NCBI RefSeq assembly: GCF_019038435.1
Contig: NZ_JAGPOX010000024.1
Coordinates: 17,708 to 81,707, forward strand
Origin: Nocardia alni
GTDB taxonomy: Bacteria > Actinomycetota > Actinomycetes > Mycobacteriales > Mycobacteriaceae
DNA length: 64,000 nt
Direction: 5' to 3'
This document shows, one piece after another, positions 43,376 through 52,072 of this stretch. The translations under genes and the position numbers were made by a program. How positions within the stretch are numbered: the stretch's first letter is position 1; each line of letters begins with the position of its first letter. The notes under the pieces were generated by a model that made no database searches, was not told where the DNA came from, and was given only the letters and a program-made list of their open reading frames with translations.

Positions 43376-43982
43376 CAGCCGACACTGTCTTCGTCGCGAG
43401 TCACAGTCCCCAGTTCTGGTGCGACGACGATTGGATACGTTGCTGGACAGCATGTTTGATAGTTATCTGGTTGTTGCGTCGCGTTGGTCGTCGTCGGCTG
43501 TATATGCGCGAATGGTGTCGCCTATCGGCGGTATCTGTTGTCACGAAAGAGGGTTGGTGTGTCCGTGTTGGGGAGGGTGGTCGGTATCGGCTCGACGTGA
43601 CGATGTGACATCCTTATAGGGCTGGCGAGCGAGCTTCACCACCCGGCGCATCACCGCCCCAGCAATCCTCTCGGCGGCAGGCTCTTTCACGAGCGGGTAT
43701 AGCCTGTTCCTCGCAGCTCAACTTGTGGCAGATACGCCGCGGCACCTCATTTTTCTGCTCCAGCAACTGGTTGCGGAGGTACAGTTCGTGCGATGCAGGG
43801 GGATGCGCGCGAATTCATCGGCAGCCTGTAATTGCGACCAGCTATCGTGTCCGGTTCGCTGGACGCGTTGGAGTGCAACACTTTCCGGTACTGTTCCTTG
43901 GCATGCCCACACAACGAATGCTCGGCCGTTCCGAAGCAGGCAGAGAGGCAGGCAACGCGGCACCTCGAGCGGGGGGCATGCG
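43376..43982. other. Intergenic region, no gene seen
   Basis: 607 bp of lower GC than the flanks (around 43440-43620 notably T-rich). The open frame that runs into the P450 gene from 43725 lacks family similarity and is read as noncoding. Confidence 0.4.
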
Positions 43983-45227
43983 GTGAGCGATACAGGACCA
44001 GGTGTGCGGGGTGAATCCCCGATGGCGTATGGATCCTCGGTATCCGCCGACTCGCATGTCCGGCTGGATGTCCCCGCGTTCGCGGCCGATCCGCACCGTG
44101 TCTACGCAGGGATGCGGCGGCACGGCCCGTTGGTACCGGTCGAGCTTTCTCCGGGTGTGCCGGCGACGCTCGTGATCGGCTACCAGGTGGCCGTGGAGAT
44201 CCTCAACGACGAGCAGCATTTCCCTGCCGATTCCCGTCGATGGGAGAAGAACGCTTCGCCGGACTGCCCCCTGGTGCCGATGCTGGGTTACCGGCAGAAT
44301 GCGCTGCGCACCGCGGGTGCGGAGCACAAGCGGTACCGGCGCACCATCATCGCCGCGTTGGAAACCGTCGACCTGCACAGGGTGCACGACGCGGTGGCGC
44401 GGGCCGCCGAGGCGTTGATCAACAGTTTCTGCGAGCGCGGTACCGCTGACCTGCGGACGGACTACGCGTTTCCGTTGACCTTCCGGGTCCTGAGCGAACT
44501 GATGGGTTTTCCCGAAGATGCCGCGGCCGCGGCTTATCAGGGGATGGCCGCGATGCTGGAGGGCGTCGGCGCCGAGGAGGGGCAGCAGCGTTTCGTCGAG
44601 GCTCTGATCGAAGTTGTCCAGCAGAAGCAGGCCGCGCCGGGCGACGATCTGACCTCGGAGCTGCTGAGGCATCCGGACGGGCTCGATCTGATGGAGATGG
44701 TGAATCAGGCGGCGCTGCTGTTCTCGATGGGCACGGAGCCGGCCTGCAATCTTATCCTCAACGCGTTGCTGCTGTTGATGACCGACGAACAATACGCCGG
44801 TGAGATCCTCAGCGGCACCATGGATACCCGGGATGCCATCGATGCCGTGCTGTTCGAGGATCCGCCGCTGGCGAACTGGTGTGTGAGCTACCCCAGACAG
44901 CCGCAACTCGTCGGCGATGTGTGGCTGCCGGCCGATCAACCGGTAGTGGTCAGCTTGGCCGCGTGCAACAACGATCCCGTCGTGGGTGGTGACCGCAGAG
45001 GCAACCGGTCGCACCTGGCGTGGGGCGCCGGTCCGCACGCCTGCCCGGCCCAGCCCCTCGCTCTGACGATCGCCTCGCAGGGCATCGATCTGCTGCTCGA
45101 TGCCCTGCCGGACATCCGTCCGCAAATACCTGTGCGGCAACTGGATTGGAGGCTGGGGCAGTTCCACCGCGCCTTGGCGGCACTACCGGTTCGGTTCCCG
45201 GCCTGCCCGCCGATGCGTCTCGCCTGA
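43983..45227 (+). CDS. Cytochrome P450-like protein lacking ExxR (conservon CYP157-like)
   Basis: 414 residues from GTG 43983; ATG 44022 is an alternative. The heme loop is HLAWGAGPHACPAQ with Cys354, typical of the P450s encoded in actinomycete conservons. The K-helix, where P450s have ExxR, reads AIDAVLFEDPP, so both Glu and Arg are replaced (Ala288, Phe291). The I-helix (LLFSMGTEPACN) lacks the usual AGxET. CYP157-type proteins are known to deviate at ExxR, and their function is unclear. The other conservon genes (sensor kinase, roadblock, DUF742, GTPase) are not next to it, so this is an orphan copy. Confidence 0.8.
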   Translation: MSDTGPGVRGESPMAYGSSVSADSHVRLDVPAFAADPHRVYAGMRRHGPLVPVELSPGVPATLVIGYQVAVEILNDEQHFPADSRRWEKNASPDCPLVPMLGYRQNALRTAGAEHKRYRRTIIAALETVDLHRVHDAVARAAEALINSFCERGTADLRTDYAFPLTFRVLSELMGFPEDAAAAAYQGMAAMLEGVGAEEGQQRFVEALIEVVQQKQAAPGDDLTSELLRHPDGLDLMEMVNQAALLFSMGTEPACNLILNALLLLMTDEQYAGEILSGTMDTRDAIDAVLFEDPPLANWCVSYPRQPQLVGDVWLPADQPVVVSLAACNNDPVVGGDRRGNRSHLAWGAGPHACPAQPLALTIASQGIDLLLDALPDIRPQIPVRQLDWRLGQFHRALAALPVRFPACPPMRLA

Positions 45228-45663
45228 TGGGCGACGCGATAGACTCTCAGCTGGCGGATTCACCTGTCGCGCAGAGGCAGCCGTGGTGACGGCATCGGCA
45301 GATCCTCCTATCCTGCAACGACATCCGGTCGACCTGTGTGCGTCGCTGATGTCAGGCAACGGACCTGACGGAGGTTGTGTGGAACCACGCACGCGCGCAA
45401 GGATATTCCGTTAATCTATAGCCTGTACTTGTCTGGGAGATTGCTGCTCGGTGAGTTCATCCGCGCACCGATGAGCTCGTGACATCAACCGAGTCGCGGC
45501 AGCACGAGGGAGGGGGGTGAGGACTTCTGCGGCATCATCGTCCGCGGCATCCGACCTCGCGCCCAGCTTTTCCCTGGGCCAGATCACTGTCGGTTCGGCC
45601 CATGGTCGAGCCGAGCCGCTGTCCAGGCGTCTCACGGCAACTCATCGAAAGGCGGGCCCCACG
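45228..45663. other. Intergenic region, no gene seen
   Basis: 436 bp between the P450 and the monooxygenase. An in-frame extension from 45517 exists but lacks conserved sequence and a ribosome site, so the monooxygenase start is placed at 45664. Confidence 0.4.
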
Positions 45664-47307
45664 ATGACATCGACCTCGGAGCACTCCGAATTCCCGACCG
45701 GGCAGGAAGCTCGCGAGATCGACGCGGTCGTCGTCGGAGCCGGATTCGCCGGTCTCCACATGCTGCACAAGCTGCGCGAACTCGGACTCTCGGTACAGGT
45801 ATACGAAGCCGGCGACGGACTCGGCGGCACGTGGTTCTGGAACCGCTATCCGGGCGCACGCGTCGATGTGAAGAGCATGTACTACAACTACTCCTTCGAC
45901 CCGGAACTCGAACAGGAGTGGGAGTGGACGGAGAAGTATCCGCCGCAGCCGGAGCTGCTCCGCTACATCAACCACGTCGCCGATCGTTTCGATCTGCGTA
46001 AGGACGTGCGGTTGCGGACCCGCGTCACCGCTGCGGTCTACGACGAGTCCGCCGCGCGGTGGCGGATCACGACCGATCGGGGTGAGGTCGTCTCGGCGCG
46101 GTTCGCGATCATGGCGACAGGCTGTCTGTCGGTGCCGAAGATGGTGGAGATTCCGGGCATCGAGACCTTCCGGGGCCGCAGCTTCCACACCGGTCACTGG
46201 CCCGAGCGGGAGGTGGACTTCACCGGCCGGCGGGTCGCGGTGATCGGGACCGGTTCCTCTGGGGTGCAGGTCATCCCGCTCATCGCCCGAACGGCCGAGA
46301 AGCTCACCGTGTTCCAGCGGACTCCGAACTATGTTCTCCCCGCACGCAATCACGCCATCGATCCCGAATTCCAGCGCGGGATCAAGTCTCGCTACCGCGA
46401 TGTGCGCAAGGCCAACCGGGAATCGGGCTTCGGCATCGCGCAACCCGAGGCCACCAAGGGGGCGCTCGAGGTGAGCGAACAGGAGCGAAATGCCTTCTAT
46501 CGCAAGGTATGGGCGGACAAAGACAGCGAACTCGTCAGCATGATGGTCGGATTCACCGACACTCTCTCCGACGAAGCCTCCAACGAGACCGCCGCCCAGT
46601 TCATCCGCGACCGGATCGCCGAGATCGTGGCGGATCCGGCTGTCGCCCAGCTACTTCAGCCCGCCGGCTTCTTCGGTGTCAAGCGCCCGGTCCTGGGGAC
46701 GGATTACTACGAGACCTTCAATCGTCCTAATGTCCGGCTCGTGGACGTCTCCACGACCCCGCTCGCCGAGATCACCGCGTCAGGACTCGCGACGACGCAG
46801 GAGAGTTTCGAGTTCGACGACATCATCTACGCCACCGGATACGACGCGATGACCGGTGCGCTGGACGCGATCGACATTCGTGGCCGGGATGGTGCGTCGC
46901 TGCGGGAGAAGTGGGCCGCCGGGCCTGTCACCTACCTCGGCCTCACCGCGGCGGGCTTTCCGAACCTCTTCACGATCACCGGCCCGGGTAGCCCATCGGT
47001 CCTGTCGAACATGATGGTGTCCATCGAGCAGCACGTCGACTGGGTGGCAGACGCGATCGATACGATGCGGACCAGGGGAGTCAAGGCCATGGAGGCCGAG
47101 ACCGACGCGGAGCAGGCGTGGACTCGGCACGTCGGCGAAGCAGGCGATATGACGCTTTATCCGAAGGTGGACTCCTGGTACGTGGGGTCGAATGTGCCCG
47201 GCAAACCGAGGGTGATGTACGCGTACATCGGCGGCGTCGGAGCATATCGCGAAAAATGCGACCAGGTCGCCGCCGACGACTACGACGGGTTCACCCTGAC
47301 ACAGTGA
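45664..47307 (+). CDS. Baeyer-Villiger flavin monooxygenase
   Basis: 547 residues from ATG 45664. First FAD Rossmann motif GAGFAG (25-30), GGTWFWNRYPGARVD (the typical BVMO block), fingerprint FRGRSFHTGHWPE (about 169-181) and NADPH motif GTGSSG. This is the cyclohexanone/phenylacetone monooxygenase type, turning ketones to esters or lactones in the cytosol. It is monocistronic; no regulator is adjacent. Confidence 0.9.
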   Translation: MTSTSEHSEFPTGQEAREIDAVVVGAGFAGLHMLHKLRELGLSVQVYEAGDGLGGTWFWNRYPGARVDVKSMYYNYSFDPELEQEWEWTEKYPPQPELLRYINHVADRFDLRKDVRLRTRVTAAVYDESAARWRITTDRGEVVSARFAIMATGCLSVPKMVEIPGIETFRGRSFHTGHWPEREVDFTGRRVAVIGTGSSGVQVIPLIARTAEKLTVFQRTPNYVLPARNHAIDPEFQRGIKSRYRDVRKANRESGFGIAQPEATKGALEVSEQERNAFYRKVWADKDSELVSMMVGFTDTLSDEASNETAAQFIRDRIAEIVADPAVAQLLQPAGFFGVKRPVLGTDYYETFNRPNVRLVDVSTTPLAEITASGLATTQESFEFDDIIYATGYDAMTGALDAIDIRGRDGASLREKWAAGPVTYLGLTAAGFPNLFTITGPGSPSVLSNMMVSIEQHVDWVADAIDTMRTRGVKAMEAETDAEQAWTRHVGEAGDMTLYPKVDSWYVGSNVPGKPRVMYAYIGGVGAYREKCDQVAADDYDGFTLTQ

Positions 47308-47621
47308 CCGAGCGAGAGCGGTGAGGCCGACGAACCATCCAGCGGCGCAATCAATCTCAGAATCACCCCAGCCGCTCGAGTACCTGGCCTCACCGATTCA
47401 CTGATATTGGTGGCAGTGGGCGCACACATTCTCGCTGCGGCACAGCCGGCGAGGGTTTCTCGTCCCACGCCATCGGCACTGCGAACGCTCGGGATCACGG
47501 TCACCGGCGCGCCGTTGCCCGCCCCCGACTGTGCCTGCCGGGGCGGGTGTGGCAGGATAGGTGTCGAGCACGGGTTGTTGCAGTGATCGCCCGGCTCGCT
47601 ACAGGAAGTCATAAAAAGTAC
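47308..47621. other. Leader and intergenic region before the cold-shock gene
   Basis: 314 bp without a gene. Cold-shock genes usually have long structured leaders, and the last ~100 bases before ATG 47622 could serve so. The ribosome site is weak (aggaagtcat, then an A-rich run). Confidence 0.35.
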
Positions 47622-47825
47622 ATGTCACAAGGCAGTGTGAAGTGGTTCAACGGCGAAAAGGGCTTCGGATTCATCGCGCAGGACGGCGGCGGACCGGATG
47701 TTTTCGTCCACTACTCCGAGATTTCCGGCTCGGGCTTCAAGTCCCTTGATGAGGGCCAGCGTGTCGAGTTCGAGATCGGCCAAGGCCAGAAGGGCCCGCA
47801 GGCCCAGAGCGTCCGCGCCATCTAG
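47622..47825 (+). CDS. Cold-shock domain protein
   Basis: 67 residues, the standard length. RNP1 KGFGFIAQ and RNP2 DVFVHYSEI are intact. Small OB-fold RNA/DNA chaperone of the cytosol. The start [10 protein letters not shown] fits the family, so upstream in-frame codons are not coding. Followed by a strong terminator. Confidence 0.93.
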   Translation: MSQGSVKWFNGEKGFGFIAQDGGGPDVFVHYSEISGSGFKSLDEGQRVEFEIGQGQKGPQAQSVRAI

Positions 47826-47843
47826 GAGCCGATGAGAACAGAG

Positions 47844-47870
47844 ACCCGCGCGGATCGCGCGGGTTTCTTG
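47844..47870 (+). terminator. Rho-independent terminator of the cold-shock gene
   Basis: A 9-bp perfect stem (acccgcgcg at 47844-47852, complement at 47856-47864), 3-nt loop, then tttctt. Confidence 0.85.
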
Positions 47871-47961
47871 CTTTCTCGGGCCGGATCCCCCTACGCGATG
47901 TCGTCGCTGAGGTGGGCCTTCGGGGGCGCGGGCCGGGACACGGCCCCGTCGGGTGCTTCGG

Positions 47962-48789
47962 TCACCGCCGCGGCGCGGGGTCCTCGTGGTGCGAGCCGCT
48001 TGTTCGGATTGTCTGCTGCACATCGGATTTGGTGATCGCCAAGTAGGCCACCAGGGCGAGGATGAGCAGGCCGAATACGGCCACGACCGGTCCGTCGCCG
48101 ATGCCGAGGCCGCTGGTGTCAGTAGGTTTGCCGAGCCAGTCCGCGACCGAGGCGCCAAGGGGGCGGGTCAGGACGTAGGCGGTCCAGAAGCACAGGATCG
48201 GGTTCCATCCCAGCCAGCGGTAACCGGCCGCAGGGATCAGGATCGCGACGGCGAACAGGGCCGCGGAGGTGGCGTAGCCCAGATGCAGTGTGTAGGCGGT
48301 GAAGTCGCCCAGGGCGGTGCCCATGGCGAAGGTCGCCATGACCGCAGCCCAGTAGAAGAGTTCGCGTCGTGTGGTGTCGACGGCATGGATGGACAGGGTG
48401 TGCTCGGTGCGATACCAAACGATGAACACCGCGGCCAGGGCCACCGCGTAGAAGGCGGTGGAGATCGGGTAGGGGACGCCGAGGACTACGTGCATCACAT
48501 CGGCGGCCATGGTGCCGAAGACACCGACCCCCACGACCGCGAGCCAGTAGGTCCACGCGTTGTAGCGGCCCACGCGCAGCTGCAGCACGAGGGCCGCGGC
48601 GAAGACAACGAAGCCCAGGACGACGGCAATCTGCGGGTCGATACTGGTGACCAGGTAGTCGGAGGTGGATTCGCCCATGGCGGTGGACAATCCCTTGACG
48701 ATCCAGAACGCCGCGGTGATCTCGGGTACGCGCAGCGCGCCGATGCGGGTCAGTGCGGACGAACTCGGTCTGCCGGATGGGGTGCTCAA
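47962..48789 (-). CDS. DUF347 repeat (COG4705) membrane protein
   Basis: 275 residues from TTG 48789 (aaaggtga upstream). About eight membrane helices contain four repeats of a Gly-x-x-x-x-Asp element: GESTSDYL, GTMAADVM, GTALGDFT, GASVADWL. This is the DUF347 repeat family of unknown function, often near two-component systems and metal or stress genes. Direct CTGAGAG repeats upstream (48952-48969) suggest control by an OmpR-type response regulator. Confidence 0.8.
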   Translation of the reverse strand: MSTPSGRPSSSALTRIGALRVPEITAAFWIVKGLSTAMGESTSDYLVTSIDPQIAVVLGFVVFAAALVLQLRVGRYNAWTYWLAVVGVGVFGTMAADVMHVVLGVPYPISTAFYAVALAAVFIVWYRTEHTLSIHAVDTTRRELFYWAAVMATFAMGTALGDFTAYTLHLGYATSAALFAVAILIPAAGYRWLGWNPILCFWTAYVLTRPLGASVADWLGKPTDTSGLGIGDGPVVAVFGLLILALVAYLAITKSDVQQTIRTSGSHHEDPAPRR

Positions 48790-48951
48790 CGGGTCACCTT
48801 TGCGAATGAGAGGGGCGGACACGGCGGTAAACACCGCCCCGGCGCCGGGGAAGGGTGTCGAGAGATGGGGGTGGACAGCGGGTTTCGAGGGCGCGCGGCG
48901 GGCATCACGGCGCTGGCGGACATGGACTCTCGACACTATCCCCGACCGGCA

Positions 48952-48969
48952 CTGAGAGCACGCTGAGAG
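48952..48969. promoter_or_regulatory. Direct repeat CTGAGAG-N4-CTGAGAG before the DUF347 gene
   Basis: Two identical heptamers 11 bp apart, about 165 bp before the DUF347 start. An 11-bp period is the usual signature of OmpR/PhoB-family response regulators bound in tandem. A second such pair lies at 49424-49441. Confidence 0.5.
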
Positions 48970-49142
48970 CCTCCCGAACCCAGCGCCGCGGATCCCTCGG
49001 GGTTCCGGACGATCCCACGCCCGCGCATCCGGACATCGCGGGTCATCAACCGCCCGGACCGTGTCGTGCAGGGCGCCGACGACGATCGATTCCGGTTACG
49101 TGATCGCCGTGTGCGCTATTCCGAAGCGTGTCATGCGTTGGA

Positions 49143-49352
49143 TCAGCCCAGTGCGGCAAGGAGATTCGTGAGGGTCTGGGTTTCGGTCGCCGGGTCCGGC
49201 ATCGTGGCGCGCAGCGCGTTGATCCAGTCGGCGAAGGTTTCGCCGACTGTGGTGCACAGGACCTTGATGACCCAGAACCACATCGTGACCTCGGGTACCT
49301 TGCTCAGCATGCGCCGGGTCGTGCCGACCTCGGGCCCGGTCGTCTCAGTCAT
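49143..49352 (-). pseudogene. DUF347 fragment, one repeat only
   Basis: 69 residues from ATG 49352. KVPEVTMWFWVIKVLCTTVG then ETFADWIN corresponds to the first repeat of the DUF347 protein (VPEITAAFWIVKGLSTAMG, ESTSDYL), followed by an unrelated tail and stop. The other three repeats are missing. Probably the remnant of a second copy; an expressed one-repeat protein is possible. Confidence 0.6.
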
Positions 49353-49388
49353 AGCCTGCGACCGTAGTGACCACTCGCTGTGGCAGCG

Positions 49389-49441
49389 CTGAGAATCGTT
49401 AGGCCGTCTCGGCTTGCTCGGCACTCTCAGTGTCTTCTCAG
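49389..49441. promoter_or_regulatory. CTGAGA-type boxes between the DUF347 fragment and the PEP mutase-family gene
   Basis: CTCTCAG (49424-49430) and TTCTCAG (49435-49441) are again 11 bp apart, and CTGAGAA lies at 49389-49395. On the minus strand the pair reads CTGAGAA-N4-CTGAGAG, the same element as at 48952-48969. A shared response regulator for this gene group is likely. Confidence 0.45.
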
Positions 49442-49539
49442 CGATGCGAGCGCAACCTTGGCAGACATTCTGATTGTCAGCCACCAGGACGGCGCCGGTT
49501 CCTCGAGCCGTGCGGCCGCGGATACGGAAGGCGGAGATC

Positions 49540-50235
49540 ATGAGGTACGGCACTGGGTTGCGCGAGGAGATCATCCGGGACGGGGTCACCCCGTTGATCG
49601 GAATCTACGACATGTATTCGGCCTCGATCGCGGCGCAGCATTACGATGGAATGTTCGTGTCCGGCTTCGGTTTCGCGGCCTCCTATTACGGGTTGCCGGA
49701 TATCGGGTTCATCGCGTGGCCCGACATGGTCGGGTTCGTGCAGCGATTACGTCTGGCGTTCCCGGACCAGCATCTGCTGGTCGACATCGACGACGGCTAT
49801 GTCGATGTCGAGGTGGCGTGTCATGTCGTCGAGCAGTTGGAGGCGCTGGGTGCGTCGGCATTGGCGGCCACGGACGCCGATGTGCTGCTGATCGACGGCG
49901 TGCGCAGTGTCGAGTGGATCCGGAAGGTGCGTGGCGTGATCGGGTCGAAACCGTTGCTGTTCAACCAGATTGCCGGTGGCCTCTCGCCGCGGCTATCGTT
50001 GAGCGAACTGGAGGATCTCGGCGTCGATGTGGCGATCTATTCCACGCCGTGCCTGTTCGCGGCGCACACGGCGATGACCGAGATGCTGGTAAGGTTGCGC
50101 GCCGAGGACGGCCGCCTGGCCGATGTCGGCGACGGCGATGTCGGGGTGGCCACGTCGATCGCACTGCTGGAGGCGAACATCTCCCGCCGTCACCCCCGGC
50201 GGGCACCGCAACCGCTGACCGGCTCGCGGCGGTGA
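49540..50235 (+). CDS. PEP mutase/isocitrate lyase superfamily protein with internal deletion
   Basis: 231 residues from ATG 49540, against about 280-300 for the family. The N-terminal half (VTPLIGIYDMYSASIAAQHY, VDIDDGYVDV) is normal. At about residue 106 (position ~49858) the chain jumps from QLEALGAS to ALAATDADVLLIDGV. The ~60 residues that normally lie between, including the VLED/CGH active-site loop, are gone, in frame. The product is therefore unlikely to be catalytic in the usual way. It overlaps the next gene by four bases. Confidence 0.75.
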   Translation: MRYGTGLREEIIRDGVTPLIGIYDMYSASIAAQHYDGMFVSGFGFAASYYGLPDIGFIAWPDMVGFVQRLRLAFPDQHLLVDIDDGYVDVEVACHVVEQLEALGASALAATDADVLLIDGVRSVEWIRKVRGVIGSKPLLFNQIAGGLSPRLSLSELEDLGVDVAIYSTPCLFAAHTAMTEMLVRLRAEDGRLADVGDGDVGVATSIALLEANISRRHPRRAPQPLTGSRR

Positions 50236-50534
50236 TTCGGCTGCCGCGGGCGGCGTCGTTGGGGCTCGACCTGTACGGCACGGTCTGGCTGCTGATCTTC
50301 GGGTATCCGGCCGGGGCGTTACCCAAGAGTGCCAGGCTGATGTCGGGGACAACGGATCAGATCAACGACAATTTCCTGACCGCGGTCCCAGGTGCACGGC
50401 GCCTCGCCCGCCTCCGCGTGGGTGCGTGGAGTCCTGCCGCTGCTGTGGTGTGGCTATTCCACCGAACCATCGATCGAGGAGGTCGCATGAATACCCAACA
50501 GGATTCCGCTCACCGGGACGGCGGTGGCCGATGA
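50232..50534 (+). CDS. Hypothetical protein, coupled between two genes
   Basis: 100 residues from GTG 50232. No family recognised. One hydrophobic stretch (about residues 15-30, TVWLLIFGYPAGAL), the rest polar and basic. It is supported as a gene mainly because its start overlaps the preceding stop (GTGA) and its stop overlaps the next ATG (ATGA). Expression only as a linker for reinitiation is possible. Confidence 0.5.
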   Translation: MIRLPRAASLGLDLYGTVWLLIFGYPAGALPKSARLMSGTTDQINDNFLTAVPGARRLARLRVGAWSPAAAVVWLFHRTIDRGGRMNTQQDSAHRDGGGR

Positions 50535-51295
50535 ACGGCGGCGGATACGCCCTGGCAGTCACGGTATTCCTGGCCTGCGCCGTGGAGGCGGTCGAGGCAT
50601 TGACCATCGTGCTGGCCGCGGGCACCAGCCGCGGGTGGCGCTCAACTCTCCAGGGCATGGTGGCAGCCCTGGCGACACTGGCCGTCGTGGTCGCGGTCCT
50701 GGGTCCTGCCGTCCAGTTCGTCCCGTTGACCGTGCTGCGGGTGGTCGTGGGCGCGCTCCTGCTGACCTTCGGTCTGCAGTGGTTGCGCAAGGCAGTGTTG
50801 CGCGGGTCGGGATATAAGGCATTGCACGACGAAGCGGCCGCATACGAGAGGGAAATCGCCGCGGCCGCAACGGCGTCGACCGGTGGGCGCGGCAGCGTCC
50901 ACGACTGGTACGCGTTCACGCTGTCGTTCAAGGGGATCTTCCTGGAGGGTCTCGAGGTGGTGTTCATCGTGGTGACCTTCGGCGCGAATCAGCACAATGT
51001 CCCGGTTGCCGCCCTGGGCGCCGCCCTCGCGGTGCTGGCTGTCGCCCTGCTCGGCGTGGCGGTCCGAGCGCCGCTGGCACGGGTGCCGGAGAACACCATG
51101 AAATTCGTCGTCGGGGTGATGCTCACCTCGTTCGGGATCTTCTGGTCCAGTGAGGGAGCCGGGGTGAGCTGGCCGCACGCGGACGCCGCGCTGCTGGTGC
51201 TGGTGCCCGCTGTGGCCGTGGTCGGGATCGCAACGGTGTTCCTACTCGGGCGGATTCGGGCCGCGGCGTTGCGGGCCGCGGAGGTATCCCAGTGA
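50531..51295 (+). CDS. Predicted integral membrane protein, COG4280-like
   Basis: 254 residues, seven or so membrane helices, starting with LAVTVFLACAVEAVEALTIV. The acidic EAVEA in helix 1 and FLEGLEVVF in the middle recall cation-transporting families of the UPF0016/LysE-like kind; COG4280 members are uncharacterised. Coupled to small genes on both sides, and in the same group as DUF347, with which it often appears in actinomycetes (recollection, not checked). Confidence 0.7.
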   Translation: MNGGGYALAVTVFLACAVEAVEALTIVLAAGTSRGWRSTLQGMVAALATLAVVVAVLGPAVQFVPLTVLRVVVGALLLTFGLQWLRKAVLRGSGYKALHDEAAAYEREIAAAATASTGGRGSVHDWYAFTLSFKGIFLEGLEVVFIVVTFGANQHNVPVAALGAALAVLAVALLGVAVRAPLARVPENTMKFVVGVMLTSFGIFWSSEGAGVSWPHADAALLVLVPAVAVVGIATVFLLGRIRAAALRAAEVSQ

Positions 51296-51489
51296 GCGCT
51301 CTCAAAGCCTTTTTCGCGTTCTGGTACGACTTCATCATCGGCGATGACTGGGTCGCCGCGCTCGGTGTGGTGATCGGGCTGGCGGCGACCGCCCTTCTCG
51401 TGCACCTCGGCGTGAACGCTTGGTGGCTGCTTCCAGCCCTGGTCGCCGTCGTATTCGGCATCTCGCTGCGGCGAGCGATCGCTTCCTGA
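51292..51489 (+). CDS. Small membrane protein
   Basis: 65 residues from GTG 51292, overlapping the preceding stop. Two hydrophobic segments (WVAALGVVIGLAATALLVHL and WWLLPALVAVVFGISL). Probably a partner of the COG4280-like protein; family not recognised. Confidence 0.65.
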   Translation: MSALKAFFAFWYDFIIGDDWVAALGVVIGLAATALLVHLGVNAWWLLPALVAVVFGISLRRAIAS

Positions 51490-51530
51490 GCCGGGATCGT
51501 CGACGACCGCGGTGTGCGAGGCTCGAGCCG

Positions 51531-51989
51531 CTACCGGTTCTTCTGTACGTGGGTGTTGCCGGTATCGAGGAGGGTGCCGTCGGCGCTGATCGGCGCGATT
51601 TCCGGGACGCGAGTGCCATGCTCGTCGACCAGGGTGGAGTGCTTCTCGCCCGGAGCGAAGGCATGGCGTTCGCCCCACTGCCGCAGGGTGAGGATGACCG
51701 GGAACAGGTCGCGGCCGGCGGCGGTGAGCACATATTCCTGACGTCGGCCCGACGCCGCGGTGCGCTGGGCGAGAAGCCCGTGAGCGATGAGCTTGTGCAG
51801 GCGATCGGTGAGGATGTTGCGGGCGATGCCGGTGCACCGCTGGAATTCGGTGAACGATCGCACACCGTCCATCGCATCGCGGATCACCAGCAGGCTCCAC
51901 CTGTCGCCGACGAGGTCGAGCGCGCGAGCCGTGGGGCAGCCGGGATCGGTCCACTCGGGGTTCGGAGCGCGGACAGTGCTGCGCGACAT
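51531..51989 (-). CDS. HxlR-family transcriptional regulator
   Basis: 152 residues from ATG 51989. The winged helix with the HxlR signature: CPTARALDLVGDRWSLLVIR then FQRCTGIARNILTDRLHKL. Divergent from an MFS exporter with two matching palindromes between them, a standard repressor/efflux arrangement. Confidence 0.87.
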   Translation of the reverse strand: MSRSTVRAPNPEWTDPGCPTARALDLVGDRWSLLVIRDAMDGVRSFTEFQRCTGIARNILTDRLHKLIAHGLLAQRTAASGRRQEYVLTAAGRDLFPVILTLRQWGERHAFAPGEKHSTLVDEHGTRVPEIAPISADGTLLDTGNTHVQKNR

Positions 51990-52003
51990 GACACCTCCCG
52001 ATG

Positions 52004-52058
52004 GGTTGCAGATTGCAACCATTATGCCGTACCGTCAAAACGGTTGCAATTTGCTACT
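52004..52058. promoter_or_regulatory. Two HxlR operator copies
   Basis: Copy 1 is perfect: GGTTGCA (52004-52010), 3 nt, TGCAACC (52014-52020). Copy 2 is GGTTGCA (52042-52048), 3 nt, TGCTACT (52052-52058). Centres are 38 bp apart. They fill the 83-bp gap between the divergent hxlR-type and MFS genes. Confidence 0.65.
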
Positions 52059-52072
52059 GATTGAGGCCTGGA

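Noticed and set aside
43725..43982. Upstream extension of the P450 gene
   Set aside because: No P450 similarity before GTG 43983 and atypical Cys/Ser/Arg-rich composition.
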